From NCBI GenBank assembly GCA_019113395.1, contig DXHL01000026.1, positions 1 to 64,000 of the forward strand: a DNA stretch of 64,000 nt. The letters run 5' to 3'. The first letter of the stretch is position 1, and the number at the start of each line of letters is the position of its first letter. The notes beneath the pieces were generated by a model. It saw only the letters and a program-made list of their open reading frames with translations. It made no database searches and was not told the origin of the DNA. Both the position numbers and the translations under genes were made by a program. This DNA comes from Candidatus Rikenella faecigallinarum. GTDB taxonomy: Bacteria; Bacteroidota; Bacteroidia; Bacteroidales; Rikenellaceae. Below are positions 40,957 to 49,090 of the stretch, piece by piece.

Positions 40957-42267
40957 ATGAAACGCAAATTGACAACGTTGGCCTTGGCGGCCATGACCTT
41001 GGCCGGGTCGAACGCCTTCGCTGCCGAACACGAAAAAAATGAGACTTCGGCGGTAAACAATGAACTTACTCCCAAAGTAGAAGAGGGTGGACTGAAAGTG
41101 CGCTTCGGCGAAAAAGGGGGTACGCTGAAAGTTTCGGGCTACCTGCAGGCACAGTGGCAATGGGCTCAACAGGACGGGATTGATGCTTTTGGCGATGGCG
41201 GCTCGTTCGCTGCAAATAGCGACAACCGCTTTATGATTCGGCGTGGACGGGTGAAATTTACGTATGACCTGGGCGGGATTATGCAGGTGGTCATGCAGCC
41301 CGACTTTACTGAAAAAGCGGTGCGTATTCGCGATGCTTATATTAAACTGACTGCTCCCTCGCAGATTATCGGAGGTCAGGTGGGTATTTTTGACCGTCCG
41401 TTCGGGTATGAAATCAACTACTCGTCGTCCAATCGTGAAACTCCTGAACGCAGCCGCGTGTATCTGTCGTTGTTCCCCAACGAACGCGACCTCGGGGCAA
41501 TGCTGACCCTTAAAGGCAAGAAAGGAACCTTCTGGAACCGTTTTACGCTCGATGGCGGCCTTTTCAATGGCAACGGGGTCGGTTCGGAAACCGATTCGCA
41601 CAAGGACTTCATTGGTCGTTTGGCCTATGAACATCGATACAAAACGGGGGCTTGGGGTGCTGCATTCTCGTACTATGGCGGCGGGGTGCTGAACCCGACC
41701 AACGAAAATTACAAATTTGTGGAAAACGAAGGGTACGTGCAGCAGGAAGACGTCAAAGGCGACTATTCAAAACGTCACTATTTTGGTGTGGCTGCCAAAG
41801 TGTCGCAGAAGTGGGCGCTGGGGACAACACATATCCGTGCCGAGTATTTGTGGGGTAAGCAGCCCGGTACGCTGAACAAAAATGCCGACCCCGGGGGAAC
41901 TTCGTTCGGGGCAGGTACCGACCCGCTTTATTTGCGTGACTTCCGTGGGGCGTATGTCTACTTCATTCAGGACATCGGGAAATCGAAACACTCGCTGGTC
42001 TTCAAATACGACAACTACGACCCGAATACCAAAATCAGCGCCGACCAGATTGGTCAGCTCCCCGGTACCGGGATTGCCGATGTGGCTTACAATACGTATG
42101 GTGTAGGGTATCTGTTCCGTTGGAACAAGTATTTGACACTGTCGGCCTACTACGATTTTGTGAACAACGAGAAGTGTGCCAATCTGGGCAGCACCGACCC
42201 GCTGAAGGACTACGCCAGCAACATCAAGGACAATGTGCTGACGATACGGGTTCAGGCGAAGTTCTAA
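40957..42267 (+). CDS. Phosphate-selective porin (OprO/OprP family)
   Basis: A 436-residue outer-membrane beta-barrel. Signal peptide MKRKLTTLALAAMTLAGSNAFA, then GGTLKVSGYLQAQWQWAQ (about 57-74), FMIRRGRVKFTYDLGGIMQVVMQPDF and alternating strands up to the terminal LTIRVQAKF ending in Phe, the usual barrel end. The OprO/OprP family forms trimeric anion/phosphate channels. As first gene behind the Pho-box-like array and ahead of pstSCAB-phoU it very likely admits phosphate to the periplasm. Start at 40957 gives the best signal peptide; an ATG two codons earlier is equally possible. Confidence 0.88.
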   Translation: MKRKLTTLALAAMTLAGSNAFAAEHEKNETSAVNNELTPKVEEGGLKVRFGEKGGTLKVSGYLQAQWQWAQQDGIDAFGDGGSFAANSDNRFMIRRGRVKFTYDLGGIMQVVMQPDFTEKAVRIRDAYIKLTAPSQIIGGQVGIFDRPFGYEINYSSSNRETPERSRVYLSLFPNERDLGAMLTLKGKKGTFWNRFTLDGGLFNGNGVGSETDSHKDFIGRLAYEHRYKTGAWGAAFSYYGGGVLNPTNENYKFVENEGYVQQEDVKGDYSKRHYFGVAAKVSQKWALGTTHIRAEYLWGKQPGTLNKNADPGGTSFGAGTDPLYLRDFRGAYVYFIQDIGKSKHSLVFKYDNYDPNTKISADQIGQLPGTGIADVAYNTYGVGYLFRWNKYLTLSAYYDFVNNEKCANLGSTDPLKDYASNIKDNVLTIRVQAKF

Positions 42268-42339
42268 GCCGCAGGCAATGCTGAGTGAAGGTGATAAAAA
42301 ATAATGACAACGAACAACTAAAATAAAACGAATAGAACG

Positions 42340-43152
42340 ATGAAAAAGATTGTGATGCTTTTGGCTGCCGCAGTTATGGTGAGCGGTACGGTGTCGGCAC
42401 AAAAACTCAAAGGGTCGGATTCGGTGTTGCCGCTGGCCCAGAAAGAGGCGGAAAACTACCTGAAAAAGAATCCGTCATCCGGAGTGACGGTAACCGGTGG
42501 CGGTTCGGGGGTGGGTATTGCCGCCTTGATTGACAATACGACCGATATTGCGATGGCTTCGCGTAAAATCAAAATCGATGAACGCATGAAGCTGCAGAAT
42601 GCCAAACGTCCCGTGGTGGAAAAAATCATTGCCTGGGATGCGCTGGCTGTGGTGGTCAATCCGAAAAACCCCGTTTCGCAGCTTACCCGCGAACAGTTGG
42701 AAGGTATCTTCACCGGGAAGATTACCAACTGGAACCAGGTGGGCGGACCGAACATGAAGATTGTGGTTTACTCGCGTGAAACCAGCTCGGGAACCTATGA
42801 GTTTTTCAAGGAGAGTGTCCTGAAAAACAAAAACTACATGGCTTCGGTTCTCTCGATGCCGGCCACGGGGGCCATTATTCAATCCGTGTCGCAGACGCCG
42901 GGGGCTATCGGTTATGTCGGCCATGCGTATGTGAATGATGAGGTGAAAGCCATCCGCGTGTCGTATGACGGCAAGAACTTTGTGGAACCGACCTACGCCA
43001 ACGCCAAAAACAAAAGCTATCCGGTGGTTCGTCCGCTCTACTTCTACTACACCAAAGACCACGAAGCCAAAGTTAAGGCATTCATCGACTATGTGATGTC
43101 GGCCGAGGGGCAGAAGTGGGTGAAAGAGGTCGGATATATTGATGTGCTGTAA
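42340..43152 (+). CDS. pstS: Phosphate-binding protein PstS
   Basis: A 270-residue periplasmic binding protein: signal peptide to VSAQ (about 20), then KGSDSVLPLAQ (phosphate-binding loop), TGGGSGVGIAAL (about 52-63) with the anion-binding Ser/Gly residues, IAMASRKI, LTREQLEGIFTGKITNWNQVGG (about 115-136) and SRETSSGTYEFF, all standard PstS motifs. It delivers phosphate to the PstCA channel. It is the second gene of the operon, 72 nt after the porin. Confidence 0.95.
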   Translation: MKKIVMLLAAAVMVSGTVSAQKLKGSDSVLPLAQKEAENYLKKNPSSGVTVTGGGSGVGIAALIDNTTDIAMASRKIKIDERMKLQNAKRPVVEKIIAWDALAVVVNPKNPVSQLTREQLEGIFTGKITNWNQVGGPNMKIVVYSRETSSGTYEFFKESVLKNKNYMASVLSMPATGAIIQSVSQTPGAIGYVGHAYVNDEVKAIRVSYDGKNFVEPTYANAKNKSYPVVRPLYFYYTKDHEAKVKAFIDYVMSAEGQKWVKEVGYIDVL

Positions 43153-43195
43153 ACGCTGGTTGAACAGTCTATTGAGACAATAATCGTTCGGAACG

Positions 43196-43245
43196 GACCG
43201 AAAGGGCAGGGCAGACCCGCAGCGGCGAGTGCCCTGCCCGCGGTC
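43196..43245 (+). other. Intercistronic hairpin after pstS
   Basis: GGGCAGGGCA (43204-43213) pairs with TGCCCTGCCC (43230-43239), extended by GACC/GGTC. There is no T-run, so it is more likely an mRNA-stabilising structure that raises binding-protein levels relative to the permease than a full terminator. Confidence 0.6.
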
Positions 43246-43269
43246 GGAACGAACCTTCAAAACAAACCG

Positions 43270-44478
43270 ATGAACAGACGACTGAAAAGAGTAGTCGAAC
43301 TCATTGCTGAAAAGATTTTGATGGTCAGCGGAGGGCTAACCTCCGTGACCATCATCCTGATTGTCTTTTTCCTGTTCAAGGAGGGGATAGGTCTTTTCGG
43401 CAGCCCGACAGTTGAACAGGGGTATGTGGTGGCGGTCAATCGCGAAAATACGGTGCGCAACCTCAGCCCTGTGCAGCTCAAGGAGATTTTCGACAGCGAA
43501 GTGACCAACTGGAGTCAGTATGGGGGTGCCGATGAGCCGATTGTGGTTTTCCGCATCGACGACATCGACCAATATGTCAGTTATGAAGAGTTGGGGGATG
43601 AGTTGCAGTTCATTCCGCAGTGTCTGAGCAAAATCATTGCCGACCACCCCGGAATGATAGCCTTCTTCCCGGATACCTATCTTGCGGAGGATTTTGCGGG
43701 CAGGATTATTGATAAGCGGAACATCACGCCGGGAGAGTTTTTCTTGGGTGACGAGTGGTTTCCGACGGCTACGCCCGCTCCGCTCTTCGGGATTGTTCCG
43801 CTGGTGATGGGGACACTCTGGGTGTCGCTGGCGGCGATTCTCTTTGCGTTGCCGCTCGGCATGGCGGTGGCTATCTACATGGCCGAACTGGCCAACGACA
43901 AGGTACGAAAAGTGCTCAAACCGGTTATCGAGTTGCTGGCGGGGATTCCGTCCGTGGTCTACGGTTTCTTCGGGTTGGTGGTTATCGTGCCGCTGATTCA
44001 GCAGCTCTTCGGATTGCCCGTCGGCGAAACGGCTCTGGCCGGGAGTGTCATTCTGGCTATTATGGCCCTGCCTACGATTATCACCGTGGCCGAAGACTCC
44101 ATCCGCAATGTGCCGCGTGCCGTCAAAGAGGCCTCGCTGGCACTCGGTGCCACCCAGTGGCAGACCATTCGCCGCGTCGTACTGCCGTACTCCGTCTCGG
44201 GTATCATGGCAGCCGTGGTGCTCGGTATCGGACGTGCCATCGGGGAGACCATGGCGGTGCTGATGGTGACCGGTAACTCGGCCATCATTCCCCACGGCCT
44301 GTTGGAACCCGTGCGCACCATTCCTGCCACCATCGCGGCCGAACTGGGCGAGGCTCCCAACGGCGGGGTTCACTACGAAGCCCTCTTCCTGCTGGGGTGT
44401 ATCCTCTTTGTGATTACGCTGATTATCAGTATTACGGCTGAAATGATGGCGGCCAAGAAACCCAAACAACAGATATAG
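43270..44478 (+). CDS. pstC: Phosphate ABC permease PstC with PstS-like insertion
   Basis: A 402-residue inner-membrane permease, longer than the ~315 residues of E. coli PstC. TM1 (about 17-43) is followed by a periplasmic insertion (about 46-160) in which LSPVQLKEIFDSEVTNWSQYGG (65-86) mirrors LTREQLEGIFTGKITNWNQVGG of PstS, and IIADHPGMIAFFPDTY resembles the later PstS P-G-x-I-x-Y segment. The normal permease core follows, with GIPSVVYGFFGLVV and the EAA-type loop ([20 protein letters not shown]). Insertions of this sort may exist in other Bacteroidota PstC; the function is unknown. Confidence 0.93.
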   Translation: MNRRLKRVVELIAEKILMVSGGLTSVTIILIVFFLFKEGIGLFGSPTVEQGYVVAVNRENTVRNLSPVQLKEIFDSEVTNWSQYGGADEPIVVFRIDDIDQYVSYEELGDELQFIPQCLSKIIADHPGMIAFFPDTYLAEDFAGRIIDKRNITPGEFFLGDEWFPTATPAPLFGIVPLVMGTLWVSLAAILFALPLGMAVAIYMAELANDKVRKVLKPVIELLAGIPSVVYGFFGLVVIVPLIQQLFGLPVGETALAGSVILAIMALPTIITVAEDSIRNVPRAVKEASLALGATQWQTIRRVVLPYSVSGIMAAVVLGIGRAIGETMAVLMVTGNSAIIPHGLLEPVRTIPATIAAELGEAPNGGVHYEALFLLGCILFVITLIISITAEMMAAKKPKQQI

Positions 44479-44545
44479 TTTTTACTGTTCTTTTTCGGGA
44501 GTGGGCTGAAGGGGGCTTTCGTTTTGTCCGCTCTGCGAGGAGCTC

Positions 44546-44612
44546 GGCCTTGCGCCGCCCCCCCGGCAGCTTTGCTGCCCGGCGCAAAGGCCGACGGATT
44601 GCACAGCAATCC
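44546..44612 (+). other. Two hairpins between pstC and pstA
   Basis: GGCCTTGCGCCG (44546-44557) pairs with CGGCGCAAAGGCC (44580-44592) with one bulged base, with an inner GGCAGC/GCTGCC stem; GGATTGC/GCAATCC (44596-44612) forms a second hairpin. No T-run follows. Probably mRNA processing or stability elements within the operon. Confidence 0.6.
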
Positions 44613-44654
44613 GGGCTTTCTCTAAATCTCTGAAAAAGAACCAACCCAAGAAAC

Positions 44655-45539
44655 ATGAGTACCTTAATCAATACGAAATTCGACCGCCGCAAACGGCGTA
44701 CCCAGGGGGTAGCCTTCTGGATATTCCGCCTGATGAGCCTGGTGGTGGTGGCCATTCTGGTCTGGATACTGGGCTTTCTGGTAGTCAAGGGTATCGGGGT
44801 CGTGAACTGGGAGTTTCTCACCTCCATGCCCGAAGACGGCATGACCAAAGGCGGTATCCTGCCCGCGATTGTCGGGACCCTCTGTCTGGTGGTCGGCAGT
44901 ATGATTTTTGCCTTCCCCATCGGGGTGATGTCCGGCATCTACATCAATGAATATGCTCCGAACAACTGGCTGGTGAAGTTCATCCGCGTGATGACCAACA
45001 ACCTCTCCAGCATACCCTCCATTGTTTTCGGGCTCTTCGGGATGGCACTTTTTGTCAATACGCTGGGCTTCGGGGACTCGATACTGGCAGGGTCGCTGAC
45101 CCTGGGGCTGTTGGTGCTGCCGGTGGTTATCCGCACTACCGAAGAGGCGCTTAAGGCCATCGACAACAGCTACCGCAACGCCTCGCTCGCCCTCGGTGCC
45201 ACCAAACTCCAAACCATTCGGCGCGTTATCCTGCCGATGGCCTTCCCGAATATTATCACGGGGCTTATCCTCTCCATCGGTCGCGTCTCGGGCGAAACGG
45301 CGCCCATCCTCTTTACGGTGGCTGCCTACTTCCTGCCCAAACTGCCTACCAGCATTTTCGACCAGGTAATGGCTCTGCCGTACCACCTCTACGTGCTGGC
45401 CACCAGCGGTACCGATATTCAGGCAGCGCGGCCCATGGCCTACGGAACAGCTCTGGTGCTGATTCTCATTGTGCTGCTTATCAACCTGCTGGCCAACGGT
45501 CTCCGAGCCTGGTTCGGGAAAAAAGTGAAAACCAACTAA
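44655..45539 (+). CDS. pstA: Phosphate ABC permease PstA
   Basis: A 294-residue inner-membrane permease with about six hydrophobic segments. The PstA signatures [16 protein letters not shown] (about 117-132) and the EAA-type loop [29 protein letters not shown] (about 175-203) that contacts PstB are clear. Pairs with PstC to form the phosphate channel. Starts 176 nt after pstC, the gap being filled by hairpins. Confidence 0.95.
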   Translation: MSTLINTKFDRRKRRTQGVAFWIFRLMSLVVVAILVWILGFLVVKGIGVVNWEFLTSMPEDGMTKGGILPAIVGTLCLVVGSMIFAFPIGVMSGIYINEYAPNNWLVKFIRVMTNNLSSIPSIVFGLFGMALFVNTLGFGDSILAGSLTLGLLVLPVVIRTTEEALKAIDNSYRNASLALGATKLQTIRRVILPMAFPNIITGLILSIGRVSGETAPILFTVAAYFLPKLPTSIFDQVMALPYHLYVLATSGTDIQAARPMAYGTALVLILIVLLINLLANGLRAWFGKKVKTN

Positions 45540-45555
45540 TCAATACGATACAACT

Positions 45556-46317
45556 TTGGAAAAGCAAACTATTATCTCGGCGCAACACGTCAATTTCTGG
45601 TACGACGATTTTCATGCGCTGCGCGACATATCGCTCGACATCGAGGCCCATACCGTGACGGCCTTTATCGGTCCGTCGGGATGCGGAAAATCGACTTTTC
45701 TGCGTCTGTTGAACCGCATGAACGACCTGGTGGACGGTTCGCGTCTCGAAGGCAGCATCCTTATTGAGGGCGAAGACATTTATGCCAAGGGGGTTATGGT
45801 CGATGAGTTGCGCAAACGGGTGGGGATGGTCTTTCAAAAACCCAATCCGTTCCCGAAAACGATTTTTGAGAACATTGCCTATGGGCTTCGGGTCAATGGT
45901 GTCCGCGACAAGGCCTTTATCGAGCAGCGTGTCGAAGAGTCGCTCAAGGGGGCGGCGCTGTGGAACGAGGTGAAGGATAAACTGAAAAAATCGGCCTTTG
46001 AGCTCTCGGGCGGGCAGCAGCAGCGCCTCTGTATTGCCCGTGCGTTGGCCGTGCAACCCTCGATTCTGCTGATGGACGAACCGGCCTCGGCACTGGACCC
46101 CATCTCGACCTCGAAAATCGAAGAGTTGATATACGAACTCAAAAACGATTACACGATTGTCATTGTCACGCACAACATGCAGCAGGCAGCCCGTGTGTCG
46201 GACCGTACGGCGTTTTTCTATCTCGGCGAGCTGATTGAATACGGCGAAACGAAAAAGATATTCCTCAGCCCCGAAAAGGCACAAACGCAGAATTACATCA
46301 CGGGGCGTTTCGGTTAG
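45556..46317 (+). CDS. pstB: Phosphate ABC transporter ATPase PstB
   Basis: A 253-residue ATPase with [19 protein letters not shown] (Walker A, about 37-55), [18 protein letters not shown] (Q-loop and PstB-specific segment), [15 protein letters not shown] (ABC signature), [13 protein letters not shown] (Walker B) and the switch His in VTHNMQQ. The only start that keeps the N-terminal strand [15 protein letters not shown] is TTG at 45556, 16 nt after pstA; no in-frame ATG is available before residue ~54. Confidence 0.96.
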   Translation: MEKQTIISAQHVNFWYDDFHALRDISLDIEAHTVTAFIGPSGCGKSTFLRLLNRMNDLVDGSRLEGSILIEGEDIYAKGVMVDELRKRVGMVFQKPNPFPKTIFENIAYGLRVNGVRDKAFIEQRVEESLKGAALWNEVKDKLKKSAFELSGGQQQRLCIARALAVQPSILLMDEPASALDPISTSKIEELIYELKNDYTIVIVTHNMQQAARVSDRTAFFYLGELIEYGETKKIFLSPEKAQTQNYITGRFG

Positions 46318-46364
46318 TCGTTTTTTCTACCCGACATGCTATTCCTCACGAAAACAGAAAAACC

Positions 46365-47051
46365 ATGAAACAGACTGAAATAGAAATCAAAGAGCTCAAG
46401 GGGCATTTGGCACAAATGTGGTCGCTGGTCGAACAGCAGGTTCGTAAGAGTTTCGATGCCGTGGTGGCCTTCGACAAGGACCTGGCTCACGAAATCATCT
46501 CGCGTGAAAAGAGTGTCAATGCGCAGGAGCTGGTCGTAGACCACCATTGCGAAAACTTTATCGCGCTTTTCAATCCGGTGGCCGTGGACCTGCGTTTTGT
46601 GCTGTCGCTGCTCAAAATCAACAACAATCTGGAACGCATCGGCGACTTTGCCGAGAGCATTGCCCTCTTCACGGCTCACCACCAGCAGCGGGTCATTGCC
46701 CCTGAACTGCTCAAGCAACTTCAACTCAAAAAGATGTTCGAGACGGTGCTCAAGATGATGGAGCAGGCCCGTACGGCGCTGGCCAAAGAGGACAGCCGTC
46801 TGGCCAGCCGCGTATTGGGATTGGACGATGTGGTGGACCTGATTCACCGTGATGCGGTACCTGTTCTGGCTGCCTACATCAACGGCCATCCCGACGAAAC
46901 CATCGAGGTGATGGGCATTCACAACGTGGTTCGTCGCGTGGAGCGTATGGGCGACCGGCTGAGCAACATTGCCGAAGACATCGTTTTCTATGTCGATGCC
47001 AAGGAGTTGCGCCATACGGCCTATACCCAACTGCCCAAAGAGGAAAAATAA
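46365..47051 (+). CDS. phoU: Phosphate signalling protein PhoU
   Basis: A 228-residue all-helical protein with two PhoU repeats (about 10-100 and 115-210), each containing the characteristic E/D-rich helix pairs, such as VDLRFVLSLLKINNNLERIGDFAESIA (about 68-94) and VVRRVERMGDRLSNIAEDIVFYV (about 187-209). PhoU links PstSCAB to the PhoR sensor kinase and represses the Pho response in high phosphate. It closes the operon; no phoB or phoR gene is in the window. Confidence 0.95.
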   Translation: MKQTEIEIKELKGHLAQMWSLVEQQVRKSFDAVVAFDKDLAHEIISREKSVNAQELVVDHHCENFIALFNPVAVDLRFVLSLLKINNNLERIGDFAESIALFTAHHQQRVIAPELLKQLQLKKMFETVLKMMEQARTALAKEDSRLASRVLGLDDVVDLIHRDAVPVLAAYINGHPDETIEVMGIHNVVRRVERMGDRLSNIAEDIVFYVDAKELRHTAYTQLPKEEK

Positions 47052-47085
47052 CAGCCTCGGGCGGCGCTAACTCGGATAATTTGCT

Positions 47086-47093
47086 TACATTTG
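47086..47093 (+). promoter_or_regulatory. -7 box of FKBP gene (TACATTTG)
   Basis: TACATTTG lies 47 bp before the ATG at 47141 and downstream of phoU, indicating a separate transcript. Confidence 0.55.
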
Positions 47094-47140
47094 CGTTTGC
47101 TTTGAAAACGAAAAAACAAACCTTTACTTCAAAACAAACC

Positions 47141-47827
47141 ATGAAAAAAGTATTTATTCTTGCCGCCGCTTCGGTTGTGTCGCTGACGGCAATGAGTTCC
47201 TGCGGGGCAGGCAGTGCCAAAATGACTACCGATACCGATACGCTGGCTTATGCCATCGGGATACAAATCGGGAATATGGCCTATTCGTTTGACTCGACCC
47301 TCAATCCCAAGAATGTGGTTGCCGGGGTGCTGGATGTGTATGCCAAGAAGGCAAAAATGACCCCCGAAGAAATCGATGCTTTCATGCAGGACTATATGAC
47401 GGTTCGTCTGCCGCGCAAGAAGGCTGAAGAAGGCAAAGCCTTTATTGCGGATGCCGTGAAGAACGGAGCTGATACGCTGGCCGGCGGTCTGGCTTACAAG
47501 ATTGAAAAGCCGGGTGCTGAAACCAAAGTGGCTATCGGCGATACTATTTCGGTGCGCTATACGCTGACTCTGCCGGAAGGACAGGTGCTCGAAAAAGCCG
47601 AACAGCCGACTCAGTTCGTGCTGACCGAAGGCGGTCTGATTAAGGCTTGGACCATGGGTCTGCCGCTGGTAGGTGAAGGCGGGAAAATCACGCTCTTCGT
47701 GCCGGGTGACTTGGCTTACGGTCCGATGGGAACCCGCGGTATTGCCCCGAACCAGGCTCTGCAATTTGATGTCGAAGTGGTCAAAGTAACCAAACCGACT
47801 CCGAAAACCGAAGCCGAAACCAAATAA
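47141..47827 (+). CDS. FKBP-type peptidyl-prolyl isomerase lipoprotein
   Basis: A 228-residue lipoprotein (signal ending MSSC, Cys21) with an FKBP N-terminal dimerisation region (about 30-110: DTLAYAIGIQIGNMAY, KAEEGKAFIADAVKN) and a C-terminal FKBP domain (about 120-215: GDTISVRYTLTLPEG, TMGLPLVGEGGKITLFVPGDLAYG, IAPNQALQFDVEVVKV). FkpA/Mip-like envelope folding helper. The start at 47141 lies after the -7 box and gives a typical signal peptide. An efficient terminator follows at 47856. Confidence 0.92.
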   Translation: MKKVFILAAASVVSLTAMSSCGAGSAKMTTDTDTLAYAIGIQIGNMAYSFDSTLNPKNVVAGVLDVYAKKAKMTPEEIDAFMQDYMTVRLPRKKAEEGKAFIADAVKNGADTLAGGLAYKIEKPGAETKVAIGDTISVRYTLTLPEGQVLEKAEQPTQFVLTEGGLIKAWTMGLPLVGEGGKITLFVPGDLAYGPMGTRGIAPNQALQFDVEVVKVTKPTPKTEAETK

Positions 47828-47855
47828 GGCAGGCGTTACGCCGTGTAATGATTGA

Positions 47856-47896
47856 CAGGTATCCGTACCCCACAGGGTACGGATACCTGCTTTTTT
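47856..47896 (+). terminator. Terminator of FKBP gene
   Basis: A perfect 15-bp stem (47856-47870 with 47875-47889, loop CACA) is followed by CTTTTTTA. Confidence 0.95.
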
Positions 47897-47963
47897 ACCC
47901 CGCGGCTTGTCGTTCCGCCGAAAATGGCTACCTTTACCTTCCGAATTTTAGATACATCGTTGC

Positions 47964-48407
47964 ATGAAAAAAGCTGAAATACATACCGCCAAAGGCGTGA
48001 TGAAGGTTGAATTCTACGAACAGGATGCCCCGGGAACCGTGGCTAACTTTTGCAAGCTGGCTCAGGACGGTTTTTACGATGGGCTGACCTTTCACCGGGT
48101 CATTCCCGATTTTGTGATTCAGGGCGGCTGCCCCAAGGGGGACGGAACGGGCGGACCGGGATACACCATTCCTTGTGAAACGTCGGGCGGCCACCAATAT
48201 CATGACCGCGGGGTGCTCTCCATGGCCCATGCGGGGCGCAATACCGGCGGTTCGCAGTTCTTCATCTGCCACAACCGCCAGAATACGGCTCATTTGGACG
48301 GGGTGCATACCTGCTTCGGACGGGTATATGAGGGGCTGGAGGTGATTGATGACATCCGTCAGGGCGATGTGATTGAGAAAATCATCATTACGGATGATGA
48401 AAAATAG
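47964..48407 (+). CDS. Cyclophilin-type peptidyl-prolyl isomerase
   Basis: A 147-residue cytoplasmic cyclophilin (no signal peptide). The active-site Arg is in [14 protein letters not shown] (about 41-54), with [29 protein letters not shown] (about 86-102) and the [15 protein letters not shown] substrate pocket segment. The small size is that of PpiB-like single-domain enzymes. Preceded by a terminator and a possible weak promoter (TACCTTTA, near 47927), it is independent of the FKBP gene. Confidence 0.93.
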   Translation: MKKAEIHTAKGVMKVEFYEQDAPGTVANFCKLAQDGFYDGLTFHRVIPDFVIQGGCPKGDGTGGPGYTIPCETSGGHQYHDRGVLSMAHAGRNTGGSQFFICHNRQNTAHLDGVHTCFGRVYEGLEVIDDIRQGDVIEKIIITDDEK

Positions 48408-48433
48408 ATGATAACTCTTTAGTATCGTGATAT

Positions 48434-48871
48434 ATGGACTTTGAATTGACTGTCAATACCGTACTGCCGCTGGTGACAGGTACCAGCGCCCGCGGCGAGT
48501 GGAAAAAACAGGAAGTTGTTTTTGATTTGCCGGGTGAGTTCAATCGCAAACTCTGTGTAGGGTTTTGGAATGACCGTGCTCCCGAAGCAGCAGCTTTGCG
48601 TCCCGGTGACCGTGTGGCACTGAGCGTGAATGTTGAATCGCGGGAATATAACGGACGGTGGTACACGGAGGCTCGTGCCTGGCGGATGACTCGTCTGGAC
48701 GCCAACGCCCAGGCTTCGGCAGGGGGATATCCTCCGTACGATGCGGCTCCGATGGGGCAACCCGTTGCGTCTGCTTCTGCGGCTGCTCCGAGCTACAGTG
48801 CTCAGCCGACGCCTGCTGCTCCTGCGGCGGTGCCCAATTCGGCCGACGAAGTAGATGACCTGCCGTTCTAG
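48434..48871 (+). CDS. DUF3127 protein with SSB-like acidic tail
   Basis: A 145-residue protein. The N-terminal part (about 1-90; GTSARGEWKKQEVVFDLPGEF, CVGFWNDRAPEAAALRPGDRVALSVNVESREYNGRWYTEARAWR) fits DUF3127, an OB-fold-like family in Bacteroidota. A Pro/Ala-rich flexible linker (about 95-135) leads to EVDDLPF, closely resembling the protein-docking tip DDxPF of single-stranded DNA-binding protein. I infer a ssDNA-binding or SSB-partner role. It starts 26 nt after the cyclophilin gene and is followed by its own terminator. Confidence 0.85.
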   Translation: MDFELTVNTVLPLVTGTSARGEWKKQEVVFDLPGEFNRKLCVGFWNDRAPEAAALRPGDRVALSVNVESREYNGRWYTEARAWRMTRLDANAQASAGGYPPYDAAPMGQPVASASAAAPSYSAQPTPAAPAAVPNSADEVDDLPF

Positions 48872-48928
48872 TGTTTTCCTGCGGGTCTGGGGCTCGCGGG
48901 TGCGCTATGCGGCGTAAAAAATTTTTGC

Positions 48929-48964
48929 TGCCTGAATCGATGAGTGTCGGTTCAGGCATTTTTT
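48929..48964 (+). terminator. Terminator of DUF3127 gene
   Basis: TGCCTGAA (48929-48936) pairs with TTCAGGCA (48951-48958), extended inward by TCGA/TCGG, followed by TTTTTT. Confidence 0.85.
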
Positions 48965-49060
48965 GTAGGGTGGAGCAGTCGCAGGAGTGGGAATTGGCTC
49001 TCTTGATTTTTCGAAGAGAGCGGTTTCGGGAGAACCCGTGGGTTAGCCGTCGGGGGCAGC

Positions 49061-49090
49061 GCCGACCGGTGCCGACCGGTGCCGACCGGT
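49061..49090 (+). repeat. Three tandem copies of GCCGACCGGT
   Basis: Exact 10-bp units at 49061-49070, 49071-49080 and 49081-49090. They lead straight into the GTACCGCTCGGCAC copy of the 14-nt hairpin motif. Confidence 0.85.

Noticed and set aside
44558-44564. C7 run between pstC and pstA as a phase-variation tract
   Set aside because: It lies in the loop of an intergenic hairpin, outside any coding frame or promoter spacer.
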